Below, piece after piece: positions 24,385 through 35,827 of a stretch of DNA of 64,000 nucleotides. The DNA comes from Aquatica leii (Eukaryota; Arthropoda; Insecta; Coleoptera; Lampyridae). Both the position numbers and the translations under genes were made by a program. The stretch covers positions 38,633,117 to 38,697,116 of the forward strand of contig CM069436.1 in the NCBI GenBank assembly GCA_035610365.1, in the 5' to 3' direction. Within the stretch, counting starts at the first letter, position 1. Every line of letters starts with the position of its first letter. The notes under the pieces are model-generated. The model ran no database searches. It saw only the letters and a program-made list of their open reading frames with translations, and was not told the DNA's origin.

Positions 24385-25372
24385 TCGTACCAAGTAACTT
24401 GACTTGACTTGAGCTTGAAAGTCAAGCTTTTAAAAAATAAAAACTTCACTTGGCTTGATGATTGTGGATACAAGCTTGATTTTCAAGCTTTTCTAAGCTT
24501 TCAAGCTTTTTTTAAGTTTTTCTTGGTCTTTTTTCAAAACTAGTTTATGACCTTGGAATTAGATAATAAGAAATTTACAATGAACATTTTATGGTTATAG
24601 CAATACTAGATTTATTCACGTGTAGTAGACAGGGTAATAGGCACAAAATAGTACCCTTACAGAGTATTCACGTTTGATTGTGTATACTAGATGACGTGTT
24701 CCCGTTTGACTTCTGATTAATTCCGAGTTATGAAGTAACTTACTATACAGTGTGTTTTTGATAAACGACTACAAACTTAAGGAAATGTTTTCTTCTGGCG
24801 TTAAATAAAAATTTTTCCTGGTTTGGTCTAAAGTGATATTTGTAATTAAAGTTTTCAGGCCGGTTTTGTCTATTTAAATAAGTGAAGATTGATTTTTGAT
24901 TTTAACCATGTGGTAATTGCTGTCAGATCCGTCTTCATGCAAATAGCAATCTTTATTTCTTTACATTTACACTGATTTAACTTAAGAAAGTATACTTTGT
25001 GTACTATATCATTCTTATCTGCGGTTGTAACCAAAGCAAGACTTCAGCTAAATAAACAAAAAACGTCGCAATTTAAGAACTATAGATTATAAATTTAGCT
25101 TTCTTAGAACTCATTTTGACAACTTGTTTAATTTATGTTTTGGTTTCTTCAGTTTACGCTGTTTGCTGAAGTGATTTGTGCAAATTGTCTTCGATAAACT
25201 TTATTTTGTTTCGTAAATTTTACATCAAGATAATATTATTTTCTAAAGTTTGAAAGCTTGGTGCAAGCTTGAAAACTTGACCTGTAAAAGCTTGGCTTGG
25301 TCATTTGAAAACTTGGCTTGATTTTTTGAAAGTTTTTGAAAATCAAGCCAAGCTTGTGAATCCCTAATTGCA
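24385..25372. repeat. Element with CAAGCTTGA-rich ends (possible hAT MITE)
   Basis: Both ends are dense in short CAAGCTTGA and ACTTGACTTGA words (24397-24530, and 25250-25362 in largely inverted sense). The middle 700 bp is plain AT-rich DNA. The right end, read on the minus strand, begins TTAGGGATTCACAAGCTTGG, resembling the (C/T)AGGG start of some hAT ends with subterminal transposase-binding repeats. The left end is not cleanly delimited and no transposase is present. The open frame at 25243-25458 is only this repeat translated. Confidence 0.4.
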
Positions 25373-25449
25373 ACGCCTTCTAGATCACAACGACAAGATT
25401 TTAGTGTTTTATGTTTACTGTTTTCCGATGATGCATTTATCATTCTATG

Positions 25450-26330
25450 GTTGATCACAACACCTAAATTTCACGGCTGATCACAACGTCCAACACGTAA
25501 TTCCTAATTAAGTCAATTAAAGACTATACCTAATGAAAAAGTTTTTATTAATAGATACATATATTATACAACAATTGATTGACTTTAATATGACTACAGT
25601 GGAAAGAGAGCTATACTTCTCTGTGTTATAATTGAATTCAAGACATGATATGTATGTACTAAATAAGCTGTTGGTCAATATTGTAGTATTAGTTTCATCT
25701 TAACTATTTCAAAAAAATAGAATCAATTGTAGTTTGTGTTTTTAACTATTTCCTACATGGTTAACAGAGTTTAACCAATTCTTAACATTTCATGTTTAAC
25801 GACCCATAAGGAATTCTAAATAGAATCAAAACAATGATGAAAATGGACCAATCAACAAAAAATATTTTTGTAATCATTGCATTTTTTTTAAATGACGCTC
25901 TTGTATGATTGACCACCAGCCGCCACTGTAAATAACTATAGTTGATACTGAGCTCTCAAAACAACCCAAAATTAAAGTAATAGGATAATACATATATTAA
26001 TAACATATTAACAATGGAATCTAATATTATTTATTTACAGCAACATACAGGATTATAATAATCACTTGAAATAAAAGGTAAATATGTAATTGATGCGGCA
26101 GGGATCGAGATTTTGTAAACATCGCCAAAACTAATTGGGAGTTACCTTTGAGTTGAACGTTGTGATCAACTTTGGAATTTGGGCGTTGTGGCCAAATTGG
26201 ACGTAATCGACTGTGAACTTTAGAGGTTGTGATTAGGTTAGACGTTGTGATCAAATGATTGTTCCAATTACTGATAAATTGGACGATATGTCATTTGGAG
26301 GTAATGATCATTGTACGTAATGATCAGTCC
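25450..26330. repeat. Element with inverted arrays of TTGTGATCA repeats
   Basis: The left end has two copies of TGATCACAAC (25452-25461 and 25478-25487). The right end (26153-26330) has about seven diverged copies of the inverse unit, GACGTTGTGATCAA, spaced about 20-26 bp. About 650 bp of AT-rich DNA lies between. Such short tandem subterminal repeats in opposite orientation are typical of binding-site arrays at DNA transposon ends. No transposase is recognisable inside. Confidence 0.5.
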
Positions 26331-26334
26331 CCGC

Positions 26335-28790
26335 GAACTCCACTTATCAACTATTTAACTCCGGTTATAATTTATTTCCTGAATGTAATAGAAGAGAACT
26401 TACGGTCGGAGTTTATACCAAGATACGAATGTTTTTCAGGTTTAGATCGTGTCAGTGTTTCAGGTTCACCTTCGTAAGAGAAATCATCAAAGCAATTGAA
26501 ATCGACAACATTGACACGGTTCTTTTCTGAAGTTGGATGAAATAAGATACTATTTCAAGGTTGTCTTTGATCTATTCAGTGTCATAATTTTTTAGGTGTT
26601 GAGCAGAATACAGAATCATTACATGTCAGCTTTATATATAATTGTTAGAGGTTTTATCATATTCTTTTTGTTGTACCAATTTCAATGTCTTTGATCAATT
26701 TCATATTTGATTAAAAGTGTTTTGTGCTTTACGTAGTAATTTTTTGATAATAATAACGGCAAGTTATCACATATGTTGATGGTATTAGTGTTTTTATGAA
26801 TGTTAAATCTATAACACCGGTTTAAAAACTTCAATAAAAGATTTGTTTTGTTTTTTAAAATGTTAGCAATAGAACACATTCTCATATTTACTTTGTTCAT
26901 TAAATCTGTTTCTCTTACTAATTAAAAATCTCATGCAGATAATTCAATCTTATATGGGATATTTTGTCGTTATTTTTAATATTTGACAGAATGTATTCAT
27001 TCTTATTTAGATTTTAATGTAGTGTTTCTTTTTTTTCCGTTTTTGATTTTTCAACGTTATTCAAGGTTTGAGAATTTTACTCTGATTGTTTTCGGAAAAA
27101 CAATTTTTTACAATAATTTATTGCAATTAAGTGAGTTTTGTAATAATTTTTTTTTCACTAATTATGAAGTAAAAGACGTTTAGTATTTTTAATAAACTTT
27201 CAACATATTTTATTTGTTTTCCAAGCAACGTCGTAAGGTATAGTTTAAAATTAACATTTTAATAATAATTTATTTAAGTAAAAGTAATAAAACCAAAAAC
27301 GAACTTTGTAACTACGAAACATGCTACAAAATTCAATTTTTATGATGGTTAACATATGCAGAATTCCGTGTGGCGCTGTTTCGGTCCATATGCCATGATT
27401 CGAAAAGCTCCAAACTTACGGTTCTGTATATGCTTTGATATAGTGTCGTACGGGTCGCAATACGATAACGTTTGTCACAAGATCTCTTTCTATGTTATAC
27501 ATTATTCATTACATTCGGTCTTACACTGGCAAATGCGATGACTACATAATGACCAATTTTACAATTACTGATAATTAAATTGTCCATTGACCTACTAACA
27601 AAATTTGCAACATGAGTGTATCCATTTTAATTGATTTTAGCTAAGATTATTTTATTTTATTCATATTTGAAGAAATATTTATCAGCGTAATAGTCAAATT
27701 GATTTACCCATTAAAGGGCATCGAACTTTTCATTGGAAATTGTGATCATTATCCTTTGTTTATAAATTCATAAAATACTATTTTCTACATGATTTATGAA
27801 AATAAGATGTATAATAAAAAACCTTGTCTTTGTAAATAAACTTACATCAAAATGTTACGTGGGATTCACCGTTAACGATAATACCCAAAATTTACATAAA
27901 TTTTTGTATCTAATTTTCAAATTATTCCAATTAACTTCTGTTGTTTAAATAAGCTACCAAGTTTCTTTAGTTCTTAAGATAAGACCAATCTCTGTAGTTG
28001 AATTATTCATTAAATGCGTACTTAAATTTGCAACAGCAGAGAATGACTGAAAATTCTGCGGAAATTTCTATTACCATTAACCTTCTTGTGGTTCTTATCT
28101 AAAAACATGTTTAAAATTACAATTAGGATATTAAAAGATATGGTTATCTATTTAATACCTGGCGAGGGATTTAAAAAGGCACGTGTGTTACAGAAAAATA
28201 CAGAAAACAACAAATTGGTTGTTTTAGTTGAGATGGAGATGACATAATACGCAATAATACGTTAGAAATCAAACTTTATCGTGCATTGTAAGAACCTCAA
28301 ATTCGTTTCAATAGTCTGTCATTATTGACTTCTTCGTATTTTGGTTAATTAAATTAAAACAAAATGTCGACAGTGTCCTTTTTGTGTTAAAAAATTCTGA
28401 AAATGGTGAAATATATAGCCGTTAAGAGAACTAAAACATATTAAGTTGACAATGCCTAAAGCGACAGGCATCAGGTTCTGTTAATTGGCAGTTAGACAGG
28501 ATAAAAATTGCGGTGGCTTTCTCACTCAGTTAACTATTAAGGTAGTAACAAATTTTAGCTTTGAACTTGTTTTGATCGGTGGAAAGTTTACAGGATGCAA
28601 TTATTTTCTAAATATAATACGGTTTTCTGCAATCTACATTACGTTTGGACGAACATGCACTATATTGTTAATTAATCAAAAGTCACTTTGTTTAATCCCC
28701 GTTAGCAAAGTTATTGATAAATTGGTGGAAGTGTTCTGTAATATACTGGGAACTTGAGTCAATAAGTTAATCAGCTTTCAACGTATTTAC
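26335..28790. other. AT-rich stretch, no gene seen
   Basis: No gene or element recognised. A 61-codon frame at 27356-27541 lies in slightly GC-richer DNA but has no known motif. Confidence 0.4.
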
Positions 28791-28814
28791 CTACTTATTT
28801 TGCAAAGTTCTTTT

Positions 28815-28960
28815 TTTTTTAACAACCGGTTGCTGTTCGGGCAAATAAAGTGGCGCATCCGGTACAGCACAGTGAGGTTACTCCCTGCATAAGCTCATTT
28901 TACCTTAACGTTTATTTTGATGCAACGATGCCAACCCTCACTGACATTTAGATAAGTTTT
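28815..28960. other. Small GC-rich patch
   Basis: A 145-bp patch (CAACCGGTTG, GTGGCGCATCCGGTACAGC) is GC-richer than its flanks, with no open frame or RNA fold that I can support. It could be a regulatory block or an old element remnant. Confidence 0.2.
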
Positions 28961-29454
28961 ACGCCAACGCTTGCTCATTTATTTAAAATTTATGATTATG
29001 TTTGAAACGTTTTTTTTTATATTTAACAAACGACCATTATTGATGTTCAGAGTCGCCTACAAATCTATATTAGCAAAGTCAAGTTATGATTCTTTTAAAT
29101 ATAAAATCATTATACCAACTAATTAACAAATAAATTAAATCTTGTAGGCGTTTACTGTTATTATACCTGTTTAGTAGCTTGTACGAGGACCGATTGGATC
29201 AATCAAAAACCGTAATGGCAGTGGCAGATGCACTGTCATTAATTTTCATTTTTTTATCACCTTCAGTAAAATGTATCGGGTGGATTGGACTGATAATGAA
29301 TTGCGGATAATAGAAATAATGTCGGTAACATATCGATGCACATGTTCGCCTTACAGTTCATTCTATAACTAAAGTTAGTTTCTTGAAATGCATGTAATAT
29401 AGTTATGCATCGATAAATCGTGCTGTACTCGCACCTTTTAAGCTGTGAAAGCAA

Positions 29455-29620
29455 ACAACGAGTAGGAAGGTGTTAAATTTACGGGTTGCGGTATAGATAC
29501 GGTGACGGGCGTTGTCCAGAGAGCGTCTCCGACTGTCACATTACTTGGAGACCTTCTGACATTGCGAGCCCGTTCCACAGACATGTTTATGGTGGTCCCC
29601 TCAACCCTTGTAGTACATCG
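29455..29620. other. Small GC-rich patch
   Basis: A 165-bp GC-richer block (TACGGTGACGGGCGTTGTCC and following). No coding frame or RNA gene recognised. Function unknown. Confidence 0.2.
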
Positions 29621-29624
29621 TAAC

Positions 29625-31165
29625 AGTCATAATTTAGTATAGTATAGAACGACGTTATAGTATTTAAATTATTGGTGATAGAACCTTGATACATCACCAA
29701 CTCAGCATGTGGATACCCAGTCATCAATAAACTTCTTAAAATGTTGGTCGTTTCATATCACATACAGTATATTTAAAACCAGACACATTGTACAGCCGAC
29801 CAAAACATACTCGTATTTTAGTCCACGAAGAGCATTAATTTCAAGGGAATATTTGAACGAGTTTTATATGGTAATTAGCAATTATGCACACACATGTCTC
29901 TATTATCAGGACAGCTGTGTCCTTGTAACGTCTCAGGTGTGACTGATTTACGACCCGACATCATGTGACCCATTGCGTGACACCTTAACTAACTGTACAA
30001 GGATACACCTCAAAGTTCTTCGTCGTACTGCATATTTCATTTTGCAATGAACATTTTTTGCCAAAAACATATTCTTACTCATCACATGTCATTCTACTTA
30101 CTTCACATAATAAAAATTAAGCATCTTTATCACTGGGATCGTAAACACTTTTATATGATGTAATTTATCATTTACAAATTTACGACATGTTGACTTAAAT
30201 TGTTGGCAAGCGATAAAGCAATTTTTACTTAGACTTAATTAGTTTATTGTATTATTAAGTACTTAACGATATTTTTTAAATTTTGTGAGTTTAATAACAC
30301 ACGGTTAACCTGCTTTGTGTGCTATTGTTTTATTCTGGACCTAAATTCAATACTGACTTCTGAATTTATTCAAAAGTATTCTTTATTCTTGTTGTTTTAT
30401 ACGAAACGAAGCTTCTTTTATTTCTTAATTAAGTGTTTTTAATCATTTTTTATTATTTATAGACGAGTATTAATGTATTAGTTAATTTCGGCTATTTTTA
30501 GTTTTTATAATATACAATTAAAGAGTTTGTTGTATGCGGTACGTCTTTTTTGGTTCTTAAAATGTAAACCGGGTGTTTTAAGTCAAACGTTTTTTTAAAT
30601 TATAGTCAGGCACATTCAATTATTCTTGATGTACAAATAGGCACTTAATTGGTTTTGTTGCCCATGGTGAGCGTGTTTTTAAGTGTACTTGATTTACTTT
30701 ATTCTGAAAGACACAGAAATCTACACATTAAAGAGTCGATTTCAATGTTTTGAATTATTTAATAATGTTTACTTGTTGACTTATCGACCATCACACCGAA
30801 AGCAAGACACAGACTAGTTTATGGACGATTTTTGGATTTTTTGACTATTCTTAGGACTCTTGCAAGATGAGCAGAACCTGTCACGAGACATGCGCGCTAA
30901 ACGAAAATATCAAACCGAACCAAAAATCAAGTAATTTTACCTGACAGGATATTCTTATTTTACAAGAACTTTATCCTTAGCAAGGATACTGCGTTTTTAT
31001 TTGTAGAAAGACTCAAAAATAAATAAACATATTATAGATCAGTTAGCCATGATTCAAAGATATGGCGTTAGAAAAAGCCAGTTTGGAATCATTTTCAACT
31101 TTAGTTATGTTTTGAACCTATGGTAATTTGTCGGTGTGGTTGTGGAGACACATAAATGCATTTCT
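29625..31165. other. AT-rich stretch, no gene seen
   Basis: No gene or clear element in this 1.5 kb. Confidence 0.4.
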
Positions 31166-31170
31166 TTTTG

Positions 31171-31206
31171 CTGACGAGTACGAAAGGACGAAACAGCTGT
31201 TCACTA
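31171..31206 (+). ncRNA. Hammerhead-like core, third copy
   Basis: CTGACGA (31171-31177), stem II GTAC/GGAC with one A-G mismatch and loop GAAA, the GAAA core at 31190-31193, then C-AGCT-G stem III and GUU. The sequence after the cut site (CACTACTTTCTGATGATATTTT) aligns with the body start of the 13.2-kb copy (CAGTGATTCACTCTGGTGG), so it is the same family. Stem I pairing is no longer visible, so this copy is probably a relic. Confidence 0.5.
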
Positions 31207-31724
31207 CTTTCTGATGATATTTTTTGTACAATTATTGAAATTTTGAAAAATATTTGCTGCATCAAAATGTATGCTTGTGTTTATTTCACTTTTTACATTA
31301 TTCATAGCTGAAGTTGCATTTACACTCATTAAATCTCATTTCAAACAAGTCAACATACTAAACAAATAAATATGACCTGCATTTATCGGATAAAAGGAGT
31401 ACTGCACCTGTAATCAAAGTATAAAATTGTAACTGTTTATATGAATTTACGGAAGGTCGAGAAAAGTACTATGTGTTGTAACAGTTTGTGAGGAGACAAG
31501 CTATGGGCATCTTTAATGATTTCGAGAAAAATTGAAACGTGCAGATTTAAAAGCGCCTTACTTCTTGTCAAAATAGTACGGATCTACTAGAAAAAAATAC
31601 ACAATATTAAGTTTACGTAAACTTAACATTCTTATCAAGTGATTTTCAATCATACCCAAAATTAGAAAAAAACGGATTTGACGATTACAGACGTACATTA
31701 CTTTAGAGTTAGTGAAATTGCTAC
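31206..31724. other. Unassigned AT-rich stretch
   Basis: Probably the decayed body of the hammerhead repeat in its first 60 bp. Nothing else is recognised before the LINE fragment. Confidence 0.35.
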
Positions 31725-33455
31725 ATTAGTATTACAAGGTGGTATTTATACTAAAGCCACGGAGATCTGCATACGCCCAGGCAAAATCTTACAGACCGAT
31801 TAGCTTGCTTCCTTCATGTTAAAACTCCATGAAAAAGTAGTCGACAAGTATATACGGGACGTGGGCACTAAAGGCTTCGCGTTTGCATGAATGGTTTCAT
31901 GCATACAAATCCGGAAAATCTTGCGAGCTAGCAATTTACCACCTAGTAAGCAGATGCGAAAATGCAATCCAATACAATGCTATTGCATTGAGTGCTTTTC
32001 TAGATATTGAAGGAGCATTTGACAATACTACCTTCACTTCAATTGCAAGGGCATCTCATCATTATCCCAAATGAGAAGTTTGGGGCAACTGTATTAAACA
32101 TAATGCAGAATGCACTAAACACCGTCGAATAGTGCAAAATAGAGGGACTATTAGTGAACCTAATTAAGACGGCAATCGTTCCAAAACGACGGAAAACGAA
32201 TGACATAAAACTACCTACGATGTACGGAGTCACGCTCTCGATGACAAAGGACTAGGACTCACTCTTGATACCAGACTAACTTTCAACGCTCGTCTAGAAA
32301 AAGTTACAACGAAGACCATCAATCAATACAATCAAACGGATGGTCAAGCACACATGAGATTAAAACTCACAGTGACCAAATGGTTATATGCTGTGGTGAC
32401 AATACAACCTGAAAAGCACAGCTTCCAAGCTAAGCAAATTACAGAGAATGTCATGTCTGCTGATAACAGGAGTGATGAGAGGTACGCTCATAGCAGCTAT
32501 AGAAACCCTACTTTCACTTTCACCAGTACATCTCGTTGTAATGCATACAAGCTGCAGATTAATGGACACACGTCATTTACCGGGAAAAACAAACCAAAAA
32601 GGAATATATGGAGGCAAGCACTACAGGAAGCAATTTTTGCTGACCTTGAGTAAATATGCGTCCGCTTTTCAAGCTAAAGTTGCTGTTATTGACTGGTGTG
32701 TCAGGAACATTATCGACTCGAAATCATACGCTAATGGTCCGATATCGATCATGTCTGACAGTCAAGCAGCACTACTGGCACTGAAATCGCCAGGAATAAA
32801 TTCCAAACTGATTATGGCATGCATAACAGTCTGAAAATATTAGCAGCTCACCAACAAGTACAGCTCATCTGGATACCAAAAGACCAGAGTGTTAAAGGAA
32901 ACCTAATTCAAGACACGCTAGCTAAAAAGGGAACAGCAGGGACATATATTTGGCCTGAACCCGTTTTGGGAATCGCCTACAAGACAGGAAAATAAATTCG
33001 CAGCAAACTAGCAGCGGAGCATAAGAAACTATGGAAAAACTCTTCAGGGATGAGGCACACAAAACTCTTCTTTATAGAGCCACAATCAAACACTCAAAAT
33101 GCACTATCAAGCATGAGTCGACATAAGTCAAGGAAACTCACAGGTCTAATAACTGGGCAATGTGGTATTAAGAAACACATGCATAAAATGGAATTGCAAA
33201 GTAGCCCTTTATGCCGTGGATACTTAAGACTCCGCAGCATCTGTTGTGTAAATGCAAAGTGTATCAAACGCAAGGCATAAAGATTCTCACCAAACTAAAC
33301 CTAACCGATGATGAGTTGAAAAATGCCACTTGGAATAAGCTTCTGGACTTCATTGACAAAACACAAGTGCTGAAGGAGTAATAAATTGGAGATGCACAAA
33401 AGGACCAATGAAACCACAGTGCAGGTGGTTCACCGTTTGAATAATAATAATTAAA
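31725..33455 (+). mobile_element. I/R1-like LINE fragment with RNase H region
   Basis: The plus strand reads, in broken frames: VVFI.KP, then AKSYRPISL (RT finger motif), YKSGKSCELAIYHLVSRCEN, AFLDIEGAFDNTTF (first catalytic Asp box), MQNALNTVE, KTAIVPKRRKTNDIKLPT, GLTLDTRLTFNA, CLLITGVMRGTLIAAIETLL (thumb/connection), then an RNase H-like stretch with MSDSQAALLALKSP and IWIPKDQSVKGN. The segment that should carry the YADD box is missing (about 32.05 kb). The 3' end, AATAATAATAATTAAA at 33440, fits the TAA-type tails of I-clade LINEs. Many frame breaks mark an old copy. Clade placement is by motif memory. Confidence 0.8.
32640..32940 (+). pseudogene. RNase H-like region of the LINE
   Basis: Within the LINE fragment, YASAFQAKVAVIDWCVRNI gives the helix with the catalytic Glu position changed (QAKV for the usual QAEV). 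SIMSDSQAALLAL supplies the central Asp, and LIWIPKDQSVKGNLIQDTLA corresponds to W.PGH.GI.GNE.AD.LA with His and the last Asp region altered. The changed acidic residues make it inactive as it stands. RNase H in intact LINEs removes the RNA template. Confidence 0.7.
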
Positions 33456-33930
33456 AAAATTCTAATTGAAACTACGACAACCTTTAAGAGAAGATTTGAA
33501 CATAACTAAAATCATCTGAAGTGGAGTGCTACAAAGCGAATTATCGAAAGCTAATAGACAACACGTACTATATTATCAATTGTAACAGCTGAATTAAACA
33601 TAAAACGAGGGTTGCTTACAGTTACAGTAGCATATGTACTAAAAGAAGAAAAAAAAAGCACTTGCAACAAACTTATTTGCTTATTGTAATAACGTGATAT
33701 GCCACAAGTAAACAGAAATGAGTTATTGGACTTCTAAGTTTGCGTTTTGTATTTCTTTTGCTGAAATTTTTGTTGGTTCTATGTAATTTTTTTTAGATCA
33801 TCGTTTACAGTATGTTTAACAAAAAAAGATTTTGTATTCTTAGCTTTAAGATGAAACGTATATATATATTATATACCTGAAAAATCTAATTTTTCTTTGT
33901 TGGTAGTGCAATCACTCTTTTGTATATTAG
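33456..33930. other. Spacer, no gene seen
   Basis: AT-rich spacer between the LINE tail and the transposon-type remnant. Nothing recognised. Confidence 0.4.
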
Positions 33931-33934
33931 CCAA

Positions 33935-35165
33935 AATACGTCCAAAACAGAAAAAAATCTATTGTTCCATAACTGTGACCTCAAAAGGATTTTTGCTATT
34001 AGCATCTTTAATGACCTTATGCCAACCTTCTGGAGAATAAATTTCAGGAGCATATTTCCTGTGCTTTCTTTTTATTAAGGCAAAGTCTCTGTTCAATGAC
34101 AAATGTGTGTGTCATCCACCTCGTTTTTATGCTTCTAAAATTTGATGAGTACAGAAGGAATTTCATCTGCACCACGTTTGGTTTGATTTTCCGTTCATAG
34201 ATATATGTAATTCTGTCCAGCCGTGAGTCGCGTACTCTAAGATTATAGAGCCAAAGTTTTCGGCAATAAAATTTGGGGCTAGACGTAAGCTTGGGTATTG
34301 CCTTTTGTAAATTAAAATTGATGACACATACGTTTTTGTTACGTTTAGATCGCTCCGTCTCTAGTTTTACCAAATCTTGCATTTTCTTAAGCTTTATTTC
34401 TATGTAAATTTATGCAAGTTGTTAACCGTTACACTTCAACGTCATCTTTGTTTGATTTTGCAGTACCAAGATTAATATTTGTGCAAAAGATCTTGCGGTA
34501 GGCACTGTGTTTTACAGGAACGATGTTTCGTTGTTAACACCACGCAACATAAAACTTTTTGTACAGGTTTGCAATTGTCATATCGTAGTTAAGAGTTGGC
34601 TTTACTATAATGACTCTGATACTTTGGAATCTTGCAATATGATTTCGGATTATTTTTGGTCTACGCTAAGTGCATTAGGACTTTTTTCATGTATACTACG
34701 TTCGTTTTTTTCTAGGTACAACAGATCCGGTTGTCTTCATCTTGCAATATGGTTGATTTTTCCTCGAGAATTTTGATGTTCATGAACATGGATGAATTCA
34801 ATTTTGATAATATTACCATTAACATTAATAATGTATTCAGCAGTAAATAATCTACGAGACTCTTGACGTTTCTGCTTTTCTGGTAAGATTGATTTTTTTT
34901 CCAACTCGAATGCAACCAAAAAGATACTGTTTTGGAGATCATAAGTCCTTAGGTCTCAAAATTTTGTGAAAATAATTTCATGGCCGTTACTGAGTTTTTC
35001 TCTGCACTTCTGCTTACATCTACAAGAGAAATCCAATGTCAATATCACTATTATCAGTTGGCACACAAAATTCGTCATTTCCACTTGAACTATGACTTGA
35101 AATCAAATTTCTGTTTACAAGTGTAGCAACACCGGTAGCCATTTTGGTGTGGCTTATCATCTTTT
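33935..35165 (-). pseudogene. Transposon-derived gene remnant, unclassified family
   Basis: The minus strand carries, in several frames: C.QKCREKLSNGHEIIFTKFW, NSIFFGCIRVGKKINLTRKA, SRRLFTAEYIINVNGNIIKI, then (34382 down to 34044) VCVINFNLQKAIPKL, FYCRKLWLYNLRVRDS, TYIYERKIKPNVVQ, THTFV, and near 34.0 kb IYSPEGWHKVIKDANSKNPF-EVTVME. This order (Cys-rich start, F.LQ..LP.P, FY.R.LW.YN, GHS/T.F..., P..W) matches a repetitive uncharacterised protein family common in insect genomes whose intact members have a D.C.GQNKN box. That box and its surroundings are deleted here. Function in relatives is presumed to be transposase. Frame breaks and the internal loss show a dead copy. Confidence 0.6.
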
Positions 35166-35642
35166 AAAGTGCAACTTATACAAAACTGACATAATGCAAC
35201 ACCTTGATTTTAGCCATTGTAGCGACATTTGTTGGACCATAGCTATATTTTTTTACTGTGGTTTTTCAATGCTTAATCAAATAGAAGAATAAAACTGATT
35301 TTTGTGTTTGTGTGACTTATCGTGTTATTACAATAAGCCCTTCAATTATATAAAAGAAAACTTTAACAGTAAAAGAAAGAGATCTAATCACGTCAGCTAA
35401 GAATATTATTGCCAATTAAGAAAAGCCAACTGTTAACAACAATAATTTAAAGCTTAGATGTATTGTATCTTTCCATATAATTAGAATTAGAATCTTATTT
35501 TTCCGCAAAAACACAATACACTAACAAATATAAATAAGCGAAATGTTGAACGAGACCAAGCCAAGAATGAAGACATTGGACAAACATTAAAAATACTTTT
35601 AATTAAAACAAAATTAAATGAAAATGAATACAGAACACCAGT

Positions 35643-35827
35643 CGGTTGCATAAAGCATTGTTAACTTTGACGATGTCGTTAACTACGTGATCATTTCGTT
35701 AATTGTCGTCATTGACCGTCAAGTACAAAATCAATTGTTTTGTTGACGATATTGTTAAATTAATAGCTACGATTTAGTTAACAATGACGTCAGCTAACAA
35801 CATCGTTAACTTTGCTTTATGCAACCG
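35643..35827. mobile_element. 185-bp MITE with terminal inverted repeats
   Basis: The ends are CGGTTGCATAAAGCATTG (35643) and, inverted, CGGTTGCATAAAGCAAAG (ending 35827), followed in both by GTTAAC repeats. The interior is made of further GTTAAC/GACGTCA palindromic words, so the whole unit can fold back. No target duplication is clear in the flanks. It is non-coding and would be moved by a transposase elsewhere in the genome. Confidence 0.75.

Noticed and set aside
24360-25385. ATTGTAAC and ATTGCAAC as an 8-bp target duplication of the CAAGCTT element
   Set aside because: One mismatch, and the left flank is not followed by a matching terminal sequence. Probably chance.
25243-25458. 71-codon minus-strand frame
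   Set aside because: A translation of the CAAGCTTGA repeat cluster; periodic Lys, Gln and Leu with no domain.
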